From assembly GCA_037833965.1 (NCBI GenBank), contig AP031355.1, positions 4,055,501-4,119,500 of the forward strand: a DNA stretch of 64,000 nt. Direction: 5' to 3'. Positions 42,947 through 54,849 of this stretch are shown piece after piece (position 1 is the first letter of the stretch; the number at the start of each line of letters is the position of its first letter). The translations under genes and the position numbers were made by a program. The notes beneath the pieces were generated by a model. That model worked only from the letters and a program-made list of their open reading frames with translations. It did no database searches and was not told where the DNA came from. This DNA is from Marchantia polymorpha subsp. ruderalis. Lineage: Eukaryota > Streptophyta > Marchantiopsida > Marchantiales > Marchantiaceae.

Positions 42947-44902
42947 TTGTACACCTCTGAGCCCGATAGTTCTGCCGTTGATATAGTGATCTCAGAGAAG
43001 CTGGTGACCTTTAAAGACATACGAGGAATGGTGGAACAGAATAGTCAATTACGTGTGCTTGTCAAAAGTCTTGCCGAAGAAAGTGAACAGAAGGAGTCAG
43101 AACTGAAGGAGAATTTTTTGCTGAACTGAAAAGACGAGCAGATGATGCCGCTCGTAAAGTGGCCGAAACGTTGAAAAATTACAAGGAGAAGACTGAGGTT
43201 ATAGAGACACTCCAAGCAATTGTGGGCATGTATAAAAGACGGTACAAAGAGGAGCTTAGGTCACGATGCACTTTCCCGGCTCAAATTACTTCCACGACAA
43301 TGATTTTAATAGCTCTAGAAGGGAATGCACAAGATTAAGGTCGACTACTACATACTTCCCAGGAAAAAATTTGCAAGGCACGAGAGAGTGTGCGGGCCCC
43401 GGAAATGAAGAAACTTCAGGATGATTGGAGTCACATGCAAAAAGAGTGGGCTGAGGGCAAAAGAGAGCTGGAAGTGGAGCGCAGTCACTCTAGAGACTTA
43501 ATATTTTCACGAGACAAGGCTGTCAAGGATGCGACCGACCGAATAGAGGCTTCAGGGAAGGAGTTGGCTGATGCTATCAAGACAATGTGAGCTGTCGAGA
43601 CAAGGGCTCAGGTTGCGGAAGTTCGATGTACTGAACTTGAGGCAAGCTTAAAGAGGCAAACGAAAAATACAGGGAGGATACAATGCAGCTCAATAGACGA
43701 AATCAGCTGCTTATAGATGAAACGGAAGCTCTCAAGAAGGAACAACAGCAGTGGAAATCGGACATGGAAGAATTGCAAATTATTTCTCTAAAGAAGCGCA
43801 AACTTCAAACAGAGCTCTAGAAGTTGCAAACTATGCTAGAAGAGAGAAACACCACACTTGTAATCAAAGAGCACGGCTTGCAGTTACTGGCGGATCATAG
43901 AGAAGGCTGATCCAGTTAAAGAAGTTGGATATGCAGAAGAGCAAACAACAGGTTATAACTGGTGAGAGGGATAGGTTACTATCAAAGAAAGAGGAGGAGA
44001 TGCAGAAACTCGACTCAGATATGAAAAGTCTGATAACTCAAAAAGAAGAATGGATCTCGAAGGAGAAAGACTTACTGCAACTGACGACAGAAAGGGACCA
44101 ATTAAGGCGCAAACTGCAAATGAGAGAATCAGATGAGTTTTACAAGTGAGCAAAAGAGAGAGACAAGCTGGTGCATAAGCTTGCTCTTGTTCAATCTTAG
44201 CAAGAAGATGAAGTAAAAACTCTGATGAGAGAAAGGGACTTTATGGGATCAGATGAAAAAGATAGAGGAGAATTACAACTAAAGGTTAGACACAATTTCC
44301 GGACAGTTGATTCTGGCGAATCAAGAGAAGACAAAACTTAAGCAAGAGTTATAGCAAGTACGTGTGGAAAGCAATGAGAAGATGGTTGAGCTGACAATTC
44401 TGAAGTTAGAGGCAAAACGAGCAAAAGATGGTTTGACGCAACAATAGGCCTTCGGAAGAGCTGACAAGATGACCAGACAAGATGTGGCCAACATTACTTC
44501 GGACATGTAAGCGAGTGAAGAAGAAGAGAGTAAGATAGTTAGTGAATTATTCAAGAAAAATCTTGCTGAGCTAACATCGCAGGTAGCGATGTTAGCTCGA
44601 GCAAGATGACGCCCTCAACAATAAAAAACAATCAGACGTACTTGTTGTTCCCTCGAATGGGAGGTCATAAGTGTCGAATGTGGAGGACAAATTCACCTCG
44701 GATCAAGATACTTTTGCCAACCACGTTGAGCAAGCAACCATAGTGGACATCAAAGACGATATAAAATCTTCAAAAGGTGTTGAGGAATTACTCCGCGAGA
44801 ATGAAAATCTCATGGTGCTCTTTGGTCAATTGAAGTCTTTTTAGAAGGAAAAGCAGAAGTGCTTGGCCACAACCGAGAGGAAGGAGAAAGGAAAGGAAGT
44901 TG
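42947..44902 (+). pseudogene. Decayed NUA/TPR-like nucleoporin fragment
   Basis: Coiled-coil sequence in several frames with stops and small indels. Readable segments include VISEKLVTFKDIRGMVEQNSQ, AELKRRADDAARKVAETLKN, IVGMYKRRYKEE, and a long stretch with KRELEVERSHSRDL, ASGKELADAI and ETRAQVAEVRCTELEASLK. Order and wording resemble the plant nuclear-pore basket protein NUA (TPR/Mlp family), as I recall it; I could not align it. The later part (to about 44860, ERDQLRRKLQMRE, LLRENENLMVLFGQLKS) is also coiled coil but I cannot place it. No clear introns interrupt the longest readable block, which would fit a captured or retroposed cDNA. It directly abuts the family C remnant on the left and is cut by element B3 on the right. 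Confidence 0.55.
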
Positions 44903-46401
44903 TGTGGTACCCCACTTTTGGCAATTTTGAGGAAATTAAAACATTTTTGGAAAACTGTACCCTGGCAGCATTGTAAATAGCCTTCGGTACATCAAAACAG
45001 AGTGAATCCGGAAGATCGCGGGGATTCTCGAGGGATCTTGTAGAATCTGGGATTTGGGGTGCCGCAGTAAGGACAGGCACCACCCTCCCTGCGAGCTCTG
45101 CAGTTAGGATCTCTACGGCGCAAGGCGCAAAACTCGCCTTCGGAGGTTGCGTCCGCGGCTGTAGGGAAACCCTCCATAATTAGGTCAACCCTCGGGCGCC
45201 TTGACCAAGTTAGGATCCCGTTGGAAAGAGCTCGACGCACTGATTCCAACGAGCCCAAGAACGCTTGGAACGGATGAGGACTTAGGGAGTTATCGCTACT
45301 GGAAGAAACGGAGGCGGTCGCCTACGGCGGAAGGAGTTCGCCACCGGCGCGAATTCCGCCTACGCGGAAGGGGGAATCAAGTTTTGTCCTATGCACGGAT
45401 GAAGGCGTTCGCCTGTGCACAGGCGAAGTAGGGTTAGGGGAGGCGCGAAGTCCGCCTACGCACAGGCGTTCGCCTGTGCACAGGCGCTTCGGCGTCGGCG
45501 GAAAATCCGCCTTGGGCCCTAGAAATGCGCCTTGTGAGGTAGAAAGTGTACGGCGCCTTCCGCGCCAGCGCGGCGCCGCGTACGTCGGAAGAGCCGCCAG
45601 AGTAATCAAATCGGTACGGACCATGCGGACGGGAAGGGTGGATGCGCTCTTGGACGGACGGAGTTGCGGCGGCGGAAGCGCCGACGGAGAGACAAGGAAC
45701 GGACAGACTGGACGGAGACGGCTGACCACGGTCAATGCCTTCCGCGCCAGCGCAGCGCCGCGGACGGAATTCGCCTGCGCACAGGCGAACGCCTGTGCAC
45801 AGGAGGATGTTCAAGTTCCGCGCCGGCGGAGAATCCGCCGAAGCTCCTGCCTGCGCACAGGCAGGAGTTGAATTTTTGTCCGACATGCGGACACACGCGT
45901 CAAGGCAGAGGGGGATTGGCCGAGGGGCGGTACGAACAAGTGTACCGTGCAAGGCGGAAAACTCGCCTTCGGCGCTACGCCCGCATGTCCGCGGGGTAAT
46001 ACGCTCGCGGAGTTCAAATCCGCCAATTCGAGCGTGAGAGTTTAATCGACGACGGCGGAGCGTGAAGCCGCGCGTGAGAGCGAAGACCGTTCCAGCGTAC
46101 AGCCGGCGCGGCCATCAAGTGAGACGTTCTTCACGAGCAAGAGCCGACCATGACCTTCGACCGGGCGGCGGAGAACGTCCCATTCTTGAATTCGCGATTC
46201 CAATCTCTTGTGCGCGCTGCGCGCATCCATCTGCTGGCTGCGGAACATTCTCGACGTCGTCGCACAGGAGATTTCTTGTTGATTGAGGGAGAAGTGAGTG
46301 CGCGTGATTTGGAATTGAGGGCGATTAGAGTTTGCCGAGAGAGAAAGAAGCGCGGGCAGTGCGGAAGTAGAATGAGCGGGCGAACGAACCCCAGGAACGC
46401 A

Positions 46402-49303
46402 ATGACGAGAACGAGCAGATTGCGGATGGTGCCACTTCGCCTGCCGCAGAACGGGCTGCGCGCTTTTGAGGAGCGCTTAATAGCAAGAAAGCTCGATTTC
46501 TTGCTATGGGGATGGAACTACATCTGTGCGAATATGGTGCGCGAGTGGCTAGAGCCACAGGGACCACCCTCGCGCGGATTGCGTCCGCATGTTGACCGGT
46601 GGACAGTCCAAGATTGGGCGCAGGCGTTGGGAAGATGTGCTGGCATGCCAGGGCATCTCCTTTTCGACAGTGAGAGCATCAAGGTGACCAAGCAAGAAGA
46701 GGCGCAATTTGTGGAGCTGTTCAAGACCGGGAGGTCTACCAAGAATGGGTACAGGACCCGTGATTACAAGGATCGATTTCGCCGGACTTTGTCCGCGGCG
46801 CTGATGCAATTATTGCAGCCGCACCGCGCCTGCTACATCACATTGTGGCAGGTCTCTTTTGTGGAGTGCGTCATCGAGGGAACTCCAATTCACTGGGCGA
46901 GCATCCTGCACAGGGTGATGCGACAGCACGCGTTTGAGGAGAAGGGGGGGAACTCTAAACCATCTTTCTCCTTTCCTCATCAATTTTTATCGACAGCGGA
47001 ATTGTTTGACAGCGGCGGAGCTTGAACATTTTCCGCCATTGTCCATCGACCATCCCGGGAAGTATGTGCGGGAGAACGAGGTCGACACTGATGCAGAGGA
47101 GTCACCGACTTCTACTCCATCAAGACGGAGGGACGAAGGGAGACACACTCCTGCAGCGCGAGTGCCGCGGAAGCGGCGATGGAGGGAAGAGTCTGAAGAG
47201 GAGCAGCATCAAGAACCCTCTGCTCCCATTCGACCGCGGCCGCTGTGCGAGCCATACAGCCGGCCGAAGCAGAAGGCACGTAGACTGGTGTTACCAGCCG
47301 ACAGTGCGGACACGGCGACGATTGCGACGGAGATAGGAAGTGCGTCGCCAGAGAGGCGAGAGGAAGCGCGGACGACCGCAGGAGCAACGGGCCACGCTGC
47401 AACCTCGTCGGGAGAGAGGCCGCCTACGGGCCAAGGGCCTCCGGAATTACCACGTGCGATGCGGACAGATGTTCCGTTTGCGCACAGACGAGCCTCCGCG
47501 GACGGACGAGCCTCCGCAGACCGGCGAACACAAGTGGACGTGGATCTACGCTTACGCGTGGGAAGGAGCAGTCCGCCTGTGCACAGGCGCTCACCTGTGC
47601 ACAGGTCGCCTGTGCACAGGTCGCCTGTGCACAGGACGCCTCCACACGTGCCGCCTGTGCACAGGCAAGAATCACCCCCGTTCCAACGTAGGAAGGGGAA
47701 GGAGCCGGCGGAAGAACCGCCTACGAGACACCGGCCCTCGGGGCCAGACCCTCCGGCGCACCACGCGCCGCAATTTGCGCCTTCGGCGCCAGGGCCTTCG
47801 AGCCGAGGAGATACGAGCAGAGAGCGTGCGGAGGCCGCACCATCGGCGGGAAGTCCGCCGATAGATGCGCCTTCGGCGGTAGGGCCTATAGGCCAAGGAA
47901 CATCGGGCGTGCGGCCCCCGGCCATGTCGCCTTCGGCGATAGATGACCGCGGCGCTACGCCTGCGGCGGACAAGGCGCCGGCAAATGCGCCTGCGCACGG
48001 GCCGGGCACAGCCCCCACGGACCGATCAAGGGAGCAGCAGACGATGGAGCGGAGTGACTGTCCGCGGGATGAAATCTCGATGCGCGATGCGCAATCAAAC
48101 CCCGCGCAGTCACCCTCCGCTCGATCGCCTTCGGCGGCGGGCGACGGCGACAGAGAGGACGCGGTAGGCAATCAACAAGCGAGCGACGGGGATGCCGCAC
48201 GGGTACATTCGCCTTCCGCCTTAGACATTTTGGCGACGAGCAGCGAGGCTGCAGCCGTGCCTTCGCAGGCAGAACACGTCGATGACGTGCAGCCCCACTC
48301 GGGGCAATCGCCGACGCAATCAATGGCGACTGAAATTCTCCACTCGGATGATGACGACGGAGGTTCCACGGAAGAAATGTCAGGAGCAGAAGACACCGAG
48401 GAGGAGGAGGAGGAAATTGTTGGAGCGCCGGCGGCGGCGCTCTCTGAGCAGGTGATTCCGTTGCTGCGGTACTTGGATCGCAAGGTCGATAAATACGCCG
48501 ACCCACTCCAGCCGGGATCTTACATCGAGTTAGTGCGCAGGCGGACTCGCACTAAAGTCCACACCAGCAAGCTATTAGCTAGAGTGGACCAGGAGTTGAA
48601 GGAATTGAAGGAGAAGCATGCGTGCTTGTGGGGTCAGTACAAGCTTAATCAGAAATTCTACAAGCACTCCGAGAAGATGAAGGATGAGAAACTGGGCGAG
48701 CTCACCAAGGAGCAGGTGAAGGTCAAGGAAGCACTCAACTCTGAGCAGGCCCAGAATCGGATTTTGTCAGAGGAGCTCGTGCGACAGACGCGGTTGTTGG
48801 AACAATGTCAGCTCGCACGGCAGGCGGATGAAGAGTTAATCCGCAGGTTGCAGTCAGGGTGTGGCGAATTGAGAGCGCAACGTGCTGAAGCCGAATCGCA
48901 ATTAGTGATGATTGAAGAGGATCGCAGGAAGGAGGCGGATCGCACGAAGGTGGAGACGGCGAGGCGAGTCGCCCACTGTCTCAAGGGCTACGCCCACTGG
49001 GAAGTGAAGGCGCAGGAGAAACTCACACTGCGTGAGTTTGAATTGCGCGCAGCCGGGTTGTTGTCAGGCGACAGTAGGAGTCGGCGGAAGGTAGCGAAGA
49101 AGCTCGATGCCTTTCTGTCGAAGGCACAGGATACCATGTCCGCCCTCGAAGGGGAGGTGTCCGCGGCGTTGCAGAGGTTGGGACTGCGCAGTCGAGCGGA
49201 AGACTGGCAGGGTAGGGAGTTAGTGCGCCGCAGTCGGCCGCGCAGGAGACGTAGTACAGGTTCCGCGGAGTGTAGTGTAGCGTGGTTCCGTGCAGGCGTG
49301 TAG
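46402..49303 (+). pseudogene. ORF3 of B3 5' LTR with a +1 frameshift
   Basis: Same protein as the B2 and B5 copies (an upstream extension is open from 46150), but a run of seven Gs at 46944-46950, six in B5, shifts the frame after EEKGG. The first frame ends at 47025 and the correct frame reopens from about 46950 to 49303, covering the rest of the helical region, the low-complexity middle, the coiled coil and the tail. It has five PVHR units where B2 has four. Since genomic RNA takes its ORF3 from the 3' LTR, this defect alone need not inactivate the element. A homopolymer sequencing error is possible. Confidence 0.8.
47575..47666. repeat. Palindrome cluster with 15-bp tandem units in B3
   Basis: Five GTGCACAGG-centred palindromes, of which three form 15-bp tandem units encoding SPVHR. 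B2 and B5 have one unit fewer, so the array varies in copy number. Confidence 0.8.
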
Positions 49304-50335
49304 CGTAGTGTAGTGTAGTGCTAGGTAGGACTTAGAAGGTATAAAATAGTTCCAGGCGTTTTGCCTGGGGTTCTTTCCCATCAGAAGTATAGATCAGGAA
49401 CCCATTTCCTTTGCGTGTTTGTGTCCTTGAGTTCTGTCACCACGCACGAGGAGTTACAACTTAGCGTTCCGCATTTTGTAGCTGAAGGCCTTCGGCCGAA
49501 TGTTCAGAGCTAGTACATTGGTTAGAGACTTGAGTAGTTCGGATCTGCACCTGCGGGTGACTGCCGATGCTCAGAGCCAGTGACTAGTTAGATACTTGAA
49601 CAGTTTCGCCCCTACACCTTCGAGTGTTTCTTTCTGATTGTACTCCTTGGGATTTTTCCCCTGAATGCCAAAGTGAAGTTTTGCTACTTCGTGTAAGCCT
49701 TGGTTGTAAATTCAGGCTACGCTGCAGCAGGTGCCTTGAGGGTAACCCCTGTAGTATTTCTGGGAATGACAAGTGCCTGAGAATTCAAACTCTTCAATAG
49801 ACTGTTGTTGTGTTACTGGAATGTTTCTCAGTGAGTCCTTCAGTGCTGACCTGTGTTCTCTGCGCGTTTTGTGAGTTGAGAGTGTTGTTCACCGCGTATG
49901 AGTGACTTCGATCCAAAGTAGGCAGTCCAAACCGGGTCTCCTACACTAGCAGCAAGCTAGTGGAAGCGTTGTAAAAGCCGGAGTTGGAAGTCACTGCCCG
50001 CAGCTTTGCCGAGTGTGCTCGTGAGAGACTTTCCCCCCTGAAATCTTGAAGTAGAGGTCCTAACGGATCTCTGGGTTGTGTTTCTGTAGTTTCAGGTGTG
50101 TGTGTGTGTGTGTGTTACGCTGCACTGTGCGACCTCCGAGTGCGCTCCGAGTGGACACTTGCAGTATTTCTGGGAGTGACAGTTGCCTGAGAATTCAAAC
50201 TCCTCAATAGTCTGTTAAAACGTGACACTTTGTACCCTGTGTGTTCCTCTGTCCCTGTGGGTTCGACCTTTCTACCACTATATTGCAGTTTTAGCCTTTA
50301 GTGGGTTATTACATAAGAAGCCGACAACTTCTTTT

Positions 50336-50353
50336 TGGCGCCGCTGCCGGGGA
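50336..50353 (+). promoter_or_regulatory. Primer binding site, tRNA-Asp type (B3)
   Basis: Same 18-mer as in element A (TGGCGCCGCTGCCGGGGA), also 22 nt from the LTR end, including the same single mismatch to tRNA-Asp. The shared mismatch suggests the true primer tRNA of this plant has that base. Confidence 0.85.
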
Positions 50354-50388
50354 CAGTTGCGTCAACACCGGGGTTTTTACGAGCAGCC

Positions 50389-50430
50389 ATGCTCGGTGAA
50401 TGTCGACTGGGGCTAGCGGGAGCAACCTAA
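50389..50430 (+). CDS. 13-codon upstream ORF overlapping gag (B3)
   Basis: Starts MLGECR, ends TAA, and overlaps the gag ATG at 50400 by the same 11-nt offset as in element A. Second half differs in sequence but not in length. Confidence 0.45.
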   Translation: MLGECRLGLAGAT

Positions 50431-53231
50431 GTGCTAGAGCTGTCCGCAAGTTCCGACGAGATTCAGAGAAGGCCGTGGAAGAGACACGGCGTCAAAACAA
50501 GAAAACACCAAAAAGAGTACCTAAGCCTAGTTCGGCCGACATCCTTGGGGAACCTACCCCCGGCGACTCGGAACCAAACTTGGTGCTTACAGTTCTACTA
50601 GATATTCCTTGCACGGACCCGCCTCGTGAAGTAGAACCGACCGCCCGAGAACCGTCGACAGACACATCGATGGCGGACGGACAAGCCAATGTGCGGCTAC
50701 CTCAGCCGATTACTAAACATTCCTACCCGAAGTACAAAGGGAGTGGGGATGACGACGATGCAGATTCATACATCAAGTTGTTCGAATCGGTGTCTATTGC
50801 CAATCGCGAGATCGCAGACGACGACCGACTAAGGATCTTTCCAAGCCTTCTGCGGAAGAAAGCGAGGAGTTGGTACAATCACGAGAGCATCGATCCCACT
50901 GGGTTGACAACATGGGCCCAGCTGAAGGAGAAGTTCCTTCGCCGCTTCCGCGAGCTCGGCTACGACAGCCGGGTTTTGACAAAGTTACGTAATTTGCAGC
51001 GAGAGAAGAAGGAGAGTCTGCGTGACTACACTGAGAGATTTCTGGACCTCCTTGACAGAATACCGAAAACAGGACCAGGGTCCCCTTTCTCGGTACAACA
51101 AGCTGTGGATTGGTACGTGACCGGTTTAACTCGGGAGATGGAGACTTTTTGCCGACGCAGCAAGTGCGACACTATTGAGGATGTGATTGCATCGGCAGAA
51201 GCCTTCGAAACTTCCACTCTCAACCGAAGAGGGAGAGAGAGACGGGAGTCGAAGGAGCGAAAACCGAAGGGAGGGCGAAGACGACGTAGAGGTACAACTC
51301 CGTCATCGGAGGAATCGTCTTCGGACGAGAACCGTTCCTCATCCGAAGAAGAGGAAACCTCATCGTCGGAGGAGGAGAAGAAGAGGAAGAAGCATGGGTC
51401 AGCGAAGAAAAAGGGCACCCGACGAGTGACTACGGACAGAGCGCCGGGAGACATAGCCTCGAAGATGGAGACCCTTGTGAAGGACTTCGCCGATCTCAAG
51501 GTTCAAGTGGTAGGCGGGCATGATCGCCGAAAATCACCCGGGAGAGGGCGAGCGAACTTATGGTGTACTACGTGCGGGGCGGTGGGACATGCAAACACCG
51601 AGTGCCTTACCACCCGTCCGTCATATCCAGTCAACGCAGTAGAGTGGGCACAACCGTACTATGGAGAGCACCCTCAGTACTATGGAGAGGCTAGCGAAGA
51701 GACAGCCTACGCCGTCCAGTCGGTTCCTACCCCACCTGCAGTTTCAGCAATGCAAGTCCCACGATATATTCCGGTGGATCGGGCCACTATAGTACCCGTG
51801 AGGCGGAGGGCACCTCCAGGGACGTTTGACCCACCGCCACCGCGAGCTTGTTATAATTGCGGGGAAGTTGGGCACTTCTCACCGCAGTGTCCCCATCCAA
51901 AAAGGCGAAACGATTATGCTCCGACATGTAGTAATTGCAAGAAGATCGGGCATACTGCGCCAGAGTGTGATCAGCCACCAGTCCCTCGGCCAGCGGTACG
52001 ATTTGTGAACACTCCTGCCAAGGAGGACGTCCAAGTTAACCAGGTCGAAGTAGGTTCAGACGGGGATGACGAAGACGAAGAATGGCCGGCTGAAGAGGTT
52101 ATGTGCGCACGGGTCGAAACTCGTAGTTCCAAGAAATCGAAGGAGCAAGAGCGTGACACTCGCAAGCACGAACGGAGAACCGACGACCGGACGGGAAAAG
52201 GGAAGGAGAAGACATCCAGCAAGTCCGACTTGCGACCTGCTCGGAAGTCTTCGGCTACGCGAGAGGCACCAGCAGTGCGCCCCCAGACAGCAGTCGAGGA
52301 CGAGCCAGTGCGCCTACTGAAACGGGACTATGCTCCGGATATCCGCAACGAGGTAACCAACCTGTTGAAGGAAGCGATCCGCACTCAAAAGGACCCACCG
52401 CGGCCAGACTTGACATCCTCCCTTGGGGCGAAGTTGGCAGCCACCGTGGAACCTCGCAGAGCGTCGCCGACCCCGGCGACCCAACGCGCCCACTATGATT
52501 TGGTCGAAGATCTCGGGAGTCGAAAAGTGAACATCACGTTCAAGCAGCTCTTGGAGGACAATAAGACGTATCGGAGAATGTTGATGCTTTCGCTACGGCA
52601 TCCGCGGAAGCCGCGCGCATCCACATCCTCTCAAGTATATCAAGTGGAGAGCGAAGACCAAGGGCCACCCGAGATCGATGTGGAAATAGCAGGGTGTTGT
52701 GTACGCAGAGTGCCAATCGACTCTGGATCAGGAGTCAACATAATGACGGAGGATACAGCGAGAGCCTTGGGGTTCAGTCAATACGAACCCTCGAAGCGTG
52801 TGTTGAGATTAGCGGATCAGACGCGGAGAATGCCTGCAGGCATGCTGCGCAATGTCAAGACAATCATCGGGGGTGCGGACTTTCGGTTGACGTATATCAT
52901 CCTTCAACCGATGATGAAGCAGGGCTATGACGTTCTGCTCGGGCGACCATGGCTATATGGCGCACAAGTCAGATGTGATTGGCGAAGGCATCGCCTTAAG
53001 TTTCCCCATCCTTCGGAACCGACCAAAACCATTACGGTGCCCTGGAATAGGGTCAGACACGAAGGAGAGACCCCATCGACAAGTGCAGGTTACACATCGG
53101 GCGAGGACAGTGAGTCGACCGCGCGATCGGATTCCAGTGGTACCGAATCCGATTATTTCGTGGGATTCGTTGCCTGCTGTTCGGTGGGAGAAGAAGAAGA
53201 GCCGGAAGCTATTCAGCCGGAAGACGAATAG
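50400..53231 (+). CDS. Gag-protease polyprotein of element B3 (943 aa)
   Basis: Homologous along its length to the element A protein. Gag domain about 115-270 (SWYNHES, FRELGYDSRVLTKLRNL, AVDWYVTGL). Basic and Ser/Glu-rich linker. Zinc knuckles near 388, 484 and 511 (CTTCGAVGHANTEC, CYNCGEVGHFSPQC, CSNCKKIGHTAPEC). Aspartic protease near 772-860 (IDSGSGVNIM, DVLLGRPWLY). It ends in TAG, followed in frame by pol. The linkers between domains have diverged from A much more than the domains, as expected under purifying selection. Intact. Confidence 0.93.
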   Translation: MSTGASGSNLSARAVRKFRRDSEKAVEETRRQNKKTPKRVPKPSSADILGEPTPGDSEPNLVLTVLLDIPCTDPPREVEPTAREPSTDTSMADGQANVRLPQPITKHSYPKYKGSGDDDDADSYIKLFESVSIANREIADDDRLRIFPSLLRKKARSWYNHESIDPTGLTTWAQLKEKFLRRFRELGYDSRVLTKLRNLQREKKESLRDYTERFLDLLDRIPKTGPGSPFSVQQAVDWYVTGLTREMETFCRRSKCDTIEDVIASAEAFETSTLNRRGRERRESKERKPKGGRRRRRGTTPSSEESSSDENRSSSEEEETSSSEEEKKRKKHGSAKKKGTRRVTTDRAPGDIASKMETLVKDFADLKVQVVGGHDRRKSPGRGRANLWCTTCGAVGHANTECLTTRPSYPVNAVEWAQPYYGEHPQYYGEASEETAYAVQSVPTPPAVSAMQVPRYIPVDRATIVPVRRRAPPGTFDPPPPRACYNCGEVGHFSPQCPHPKRRNDYAPTCSNCKKIGHTAPECDQPPVPRPAVRFVNTPAKEDVQVNQVEVGSDGDDEDEEWPAEEVMCARVETRSSKKSKEQERDTRKHERRTDDRTGKGKEKTSSKSDLRPARKSSATREAPAVRPQTAVEDEPVRLLKRDYAPDIRNEVTNLLKEAIRTQKDPPRPDLTSSLGAKLAATVEPRRASPTPATQRAHYDLVEDLGSRKVNITFKQLLEDNKTYRRMLMLSLRHPRKPRASTSSQVYQVESEDQGPPEIDVEIAGCCVRRVPIDSGSGVNIMTEDTARALGFSQYEPSKRVLRLADQTRRMPAGMLRNVKTIIGGADFRLTYIILQPMMKQGYDVLLGRPWLYGAQVRCDWRRHRLKFPHPSEPTKTITVPWNRVRHEGETPSTSAGYTSGEDSESTARSDSSGTESDYFVGFVACCSVGEEEEPEAIQPEDE

Positions 53232-53237
53232 CAATTA
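53229..53237 (+). promoter_or_regulatory. Leaky stop: UAG-CAA-UUA between gag-pro and pol
   Basis: The stop and next six bases are exactly the tobacco mosaic virus readthrough context. Pol continues in the same frame with no intervening stop or ATG. Element A has the variant CAACTA, which also fits CAR-YYA. Confidence 0.85.
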
Positions 53238-54849
53238 ACTGTGGGACTGGGAAGGAGTGAGACGAGTCACACCGAGGGCATTGTCGACCCTAGTGACTGT
53301 CACGAAGTACAACTCAGTCCCGGCAAGCGCTTGAAGGTATCAAGCGCAGTGAGAGGAGATGAGTTAAGGAAAGTACAGGCATTCCTTAGCCATTATGTCG
53401 ACGTCTTCGCCTGGAGGATCGAAGACATGAAGGGGATACCTGCCCGGTATGGGGAACACCGTATCGATTTACTGGACGACTCAGTACCCATACGACAGCG
53501 CCAGTATCGCCTCAACCCAAAATACTCCTTGCTAGTTAAAGAGGAGATAGATAAGTACTTGAGCGCTGGTATTATTTACCCTGTGCTCAGCAGTGAGTGG
53601 GTGTCACCGATCGTTATCGTACCCAAGAAGTTGACGGGTAAGATACGAGTGTGTCAGGATTTCCGGAAGTTGAATGCAGCAACACGCAAGGATCATCACC
53701 CGTTACCATTCACGGATGCCATTCTAGACCACGTCGCAGGACATGAATGTTATAGCTTCCTGGATGGGTTCTCAGGTTACAATCAGGTGTCTATCCGTGA
53801 ACAGGACAAGGATAAAACTACGTTCACAACCGACTGGGGAACTTACGCATACCACAAGATGCCCTTCGGTCTGTGCAACGCGCCTGCCACCTTTCAACGG
53901 ATGATGACCAATATCTTTCAGGAACAACTAAGGAAGTTCCTGGAAATATTCATAGATGACTTCTGTGTCTTTGGGAAGCGGTCTGAACACCTAAGTCACT
54001 TGAAGCAGACCTTCGATAAATGTAGAGAGAGCAGTTTATCACTGCATCCCGAGAAGTGCTTTTTCTTTATGACTAGTGGGATCTTGTTGGGTCATCGGGT
54101 CTCGGCAGACGGTATTGCGGTGGACGTCGAGAAGGTCAAGGTTATACTCGAGCTTGAGCCACCCACGAATCTAAGAGAGCTGCGAGCATTCCTGGGTCAT
54201 GTGGGCTACTACCGAAGATTCATACACCTGTATGCAATACTGGCGGCGGACCTGACCAAGTTGTTGAAGAAGGACGAGCCTTATGCTTGGGGTGCGAACC
54301 AGCAGTCAGCATTTGAGACTCTTAAAGCGAAACTCACGACTGCTCCCGTACTAAGGAGCCCAGACTGGAATCGACCATTCCATGTTTACGTTGACACCTC
54401 GGCATTCGCCATCGGAGTAGTACTGAGTCAAAAGGATGACAACAAAAAGGACTACCCGATCTACTTCGCAAGCCGACAGCTGTCTCTAGCAGAGCGGAAG
54501 TACACCACGACGGAGAGAGAAGCGTTGGGGATGGTGTACTCCTGTAAAAAGTTCCGTCACTACCTAATCTGCTACGAGTTTGTGTTCCATGTGGACCACT
54601 ACGCATTGCAACACCTAGTCAAGAAAGCCGACCTATCCGGTCGGATCGCCAGGTGGGTGTTGTTACTACAAGAGTTCACCTACACAGTCCAGACCAGGAA
54701 AGGGGTGCACCACGAAAATGCGGATTACTTGTCCCGATTATGGACCCAGCCGACAGAGGAGGAATTGGTGGACGATTTTCCAGATGAAGAGTTATTTCAG
54801 TTGTCTGCAGGACATGAGTCCCGCTATGCCGACCTGTATCGATATCTGT
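53232..54849 (+). pseudogene. Pol of B3, left part (RT and RNase H), cut by B5
   Basis: Reads in frame from the gag UAG. RT motifs WVSPIVIVPKK, RKLNAATRKDHHPLPF, MPFGLCNAPATFQRM and FIDDF (near 53955), then RNase H with VYVDTSAFAIG, TTEREALGMVY and ENADYLSRL, closely matching element A. The gene is broken after codons for YADLYRYL by the B5 insertion; the open frame runs on to 54926 only through LTR sequence. No other lesion seen in this part, so B5 is the event that disabled it. Confidence 0.93.

Larger units (their letters stand above)
44903..50313 (+). repeat. 5' LTR of element B3 (5,411 bp)
   Basis: Begins TGTGGTACCCC and ends TTATTACA. Very similar to B2 and B5 LTRs. TATA box TATAAAA at 49340-49346, hairpin 49352-49368, (GT)n tract 50096-50115. 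One extra 15-bp PVHR-coding repeat compared with B2. Confidence 0.93.
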
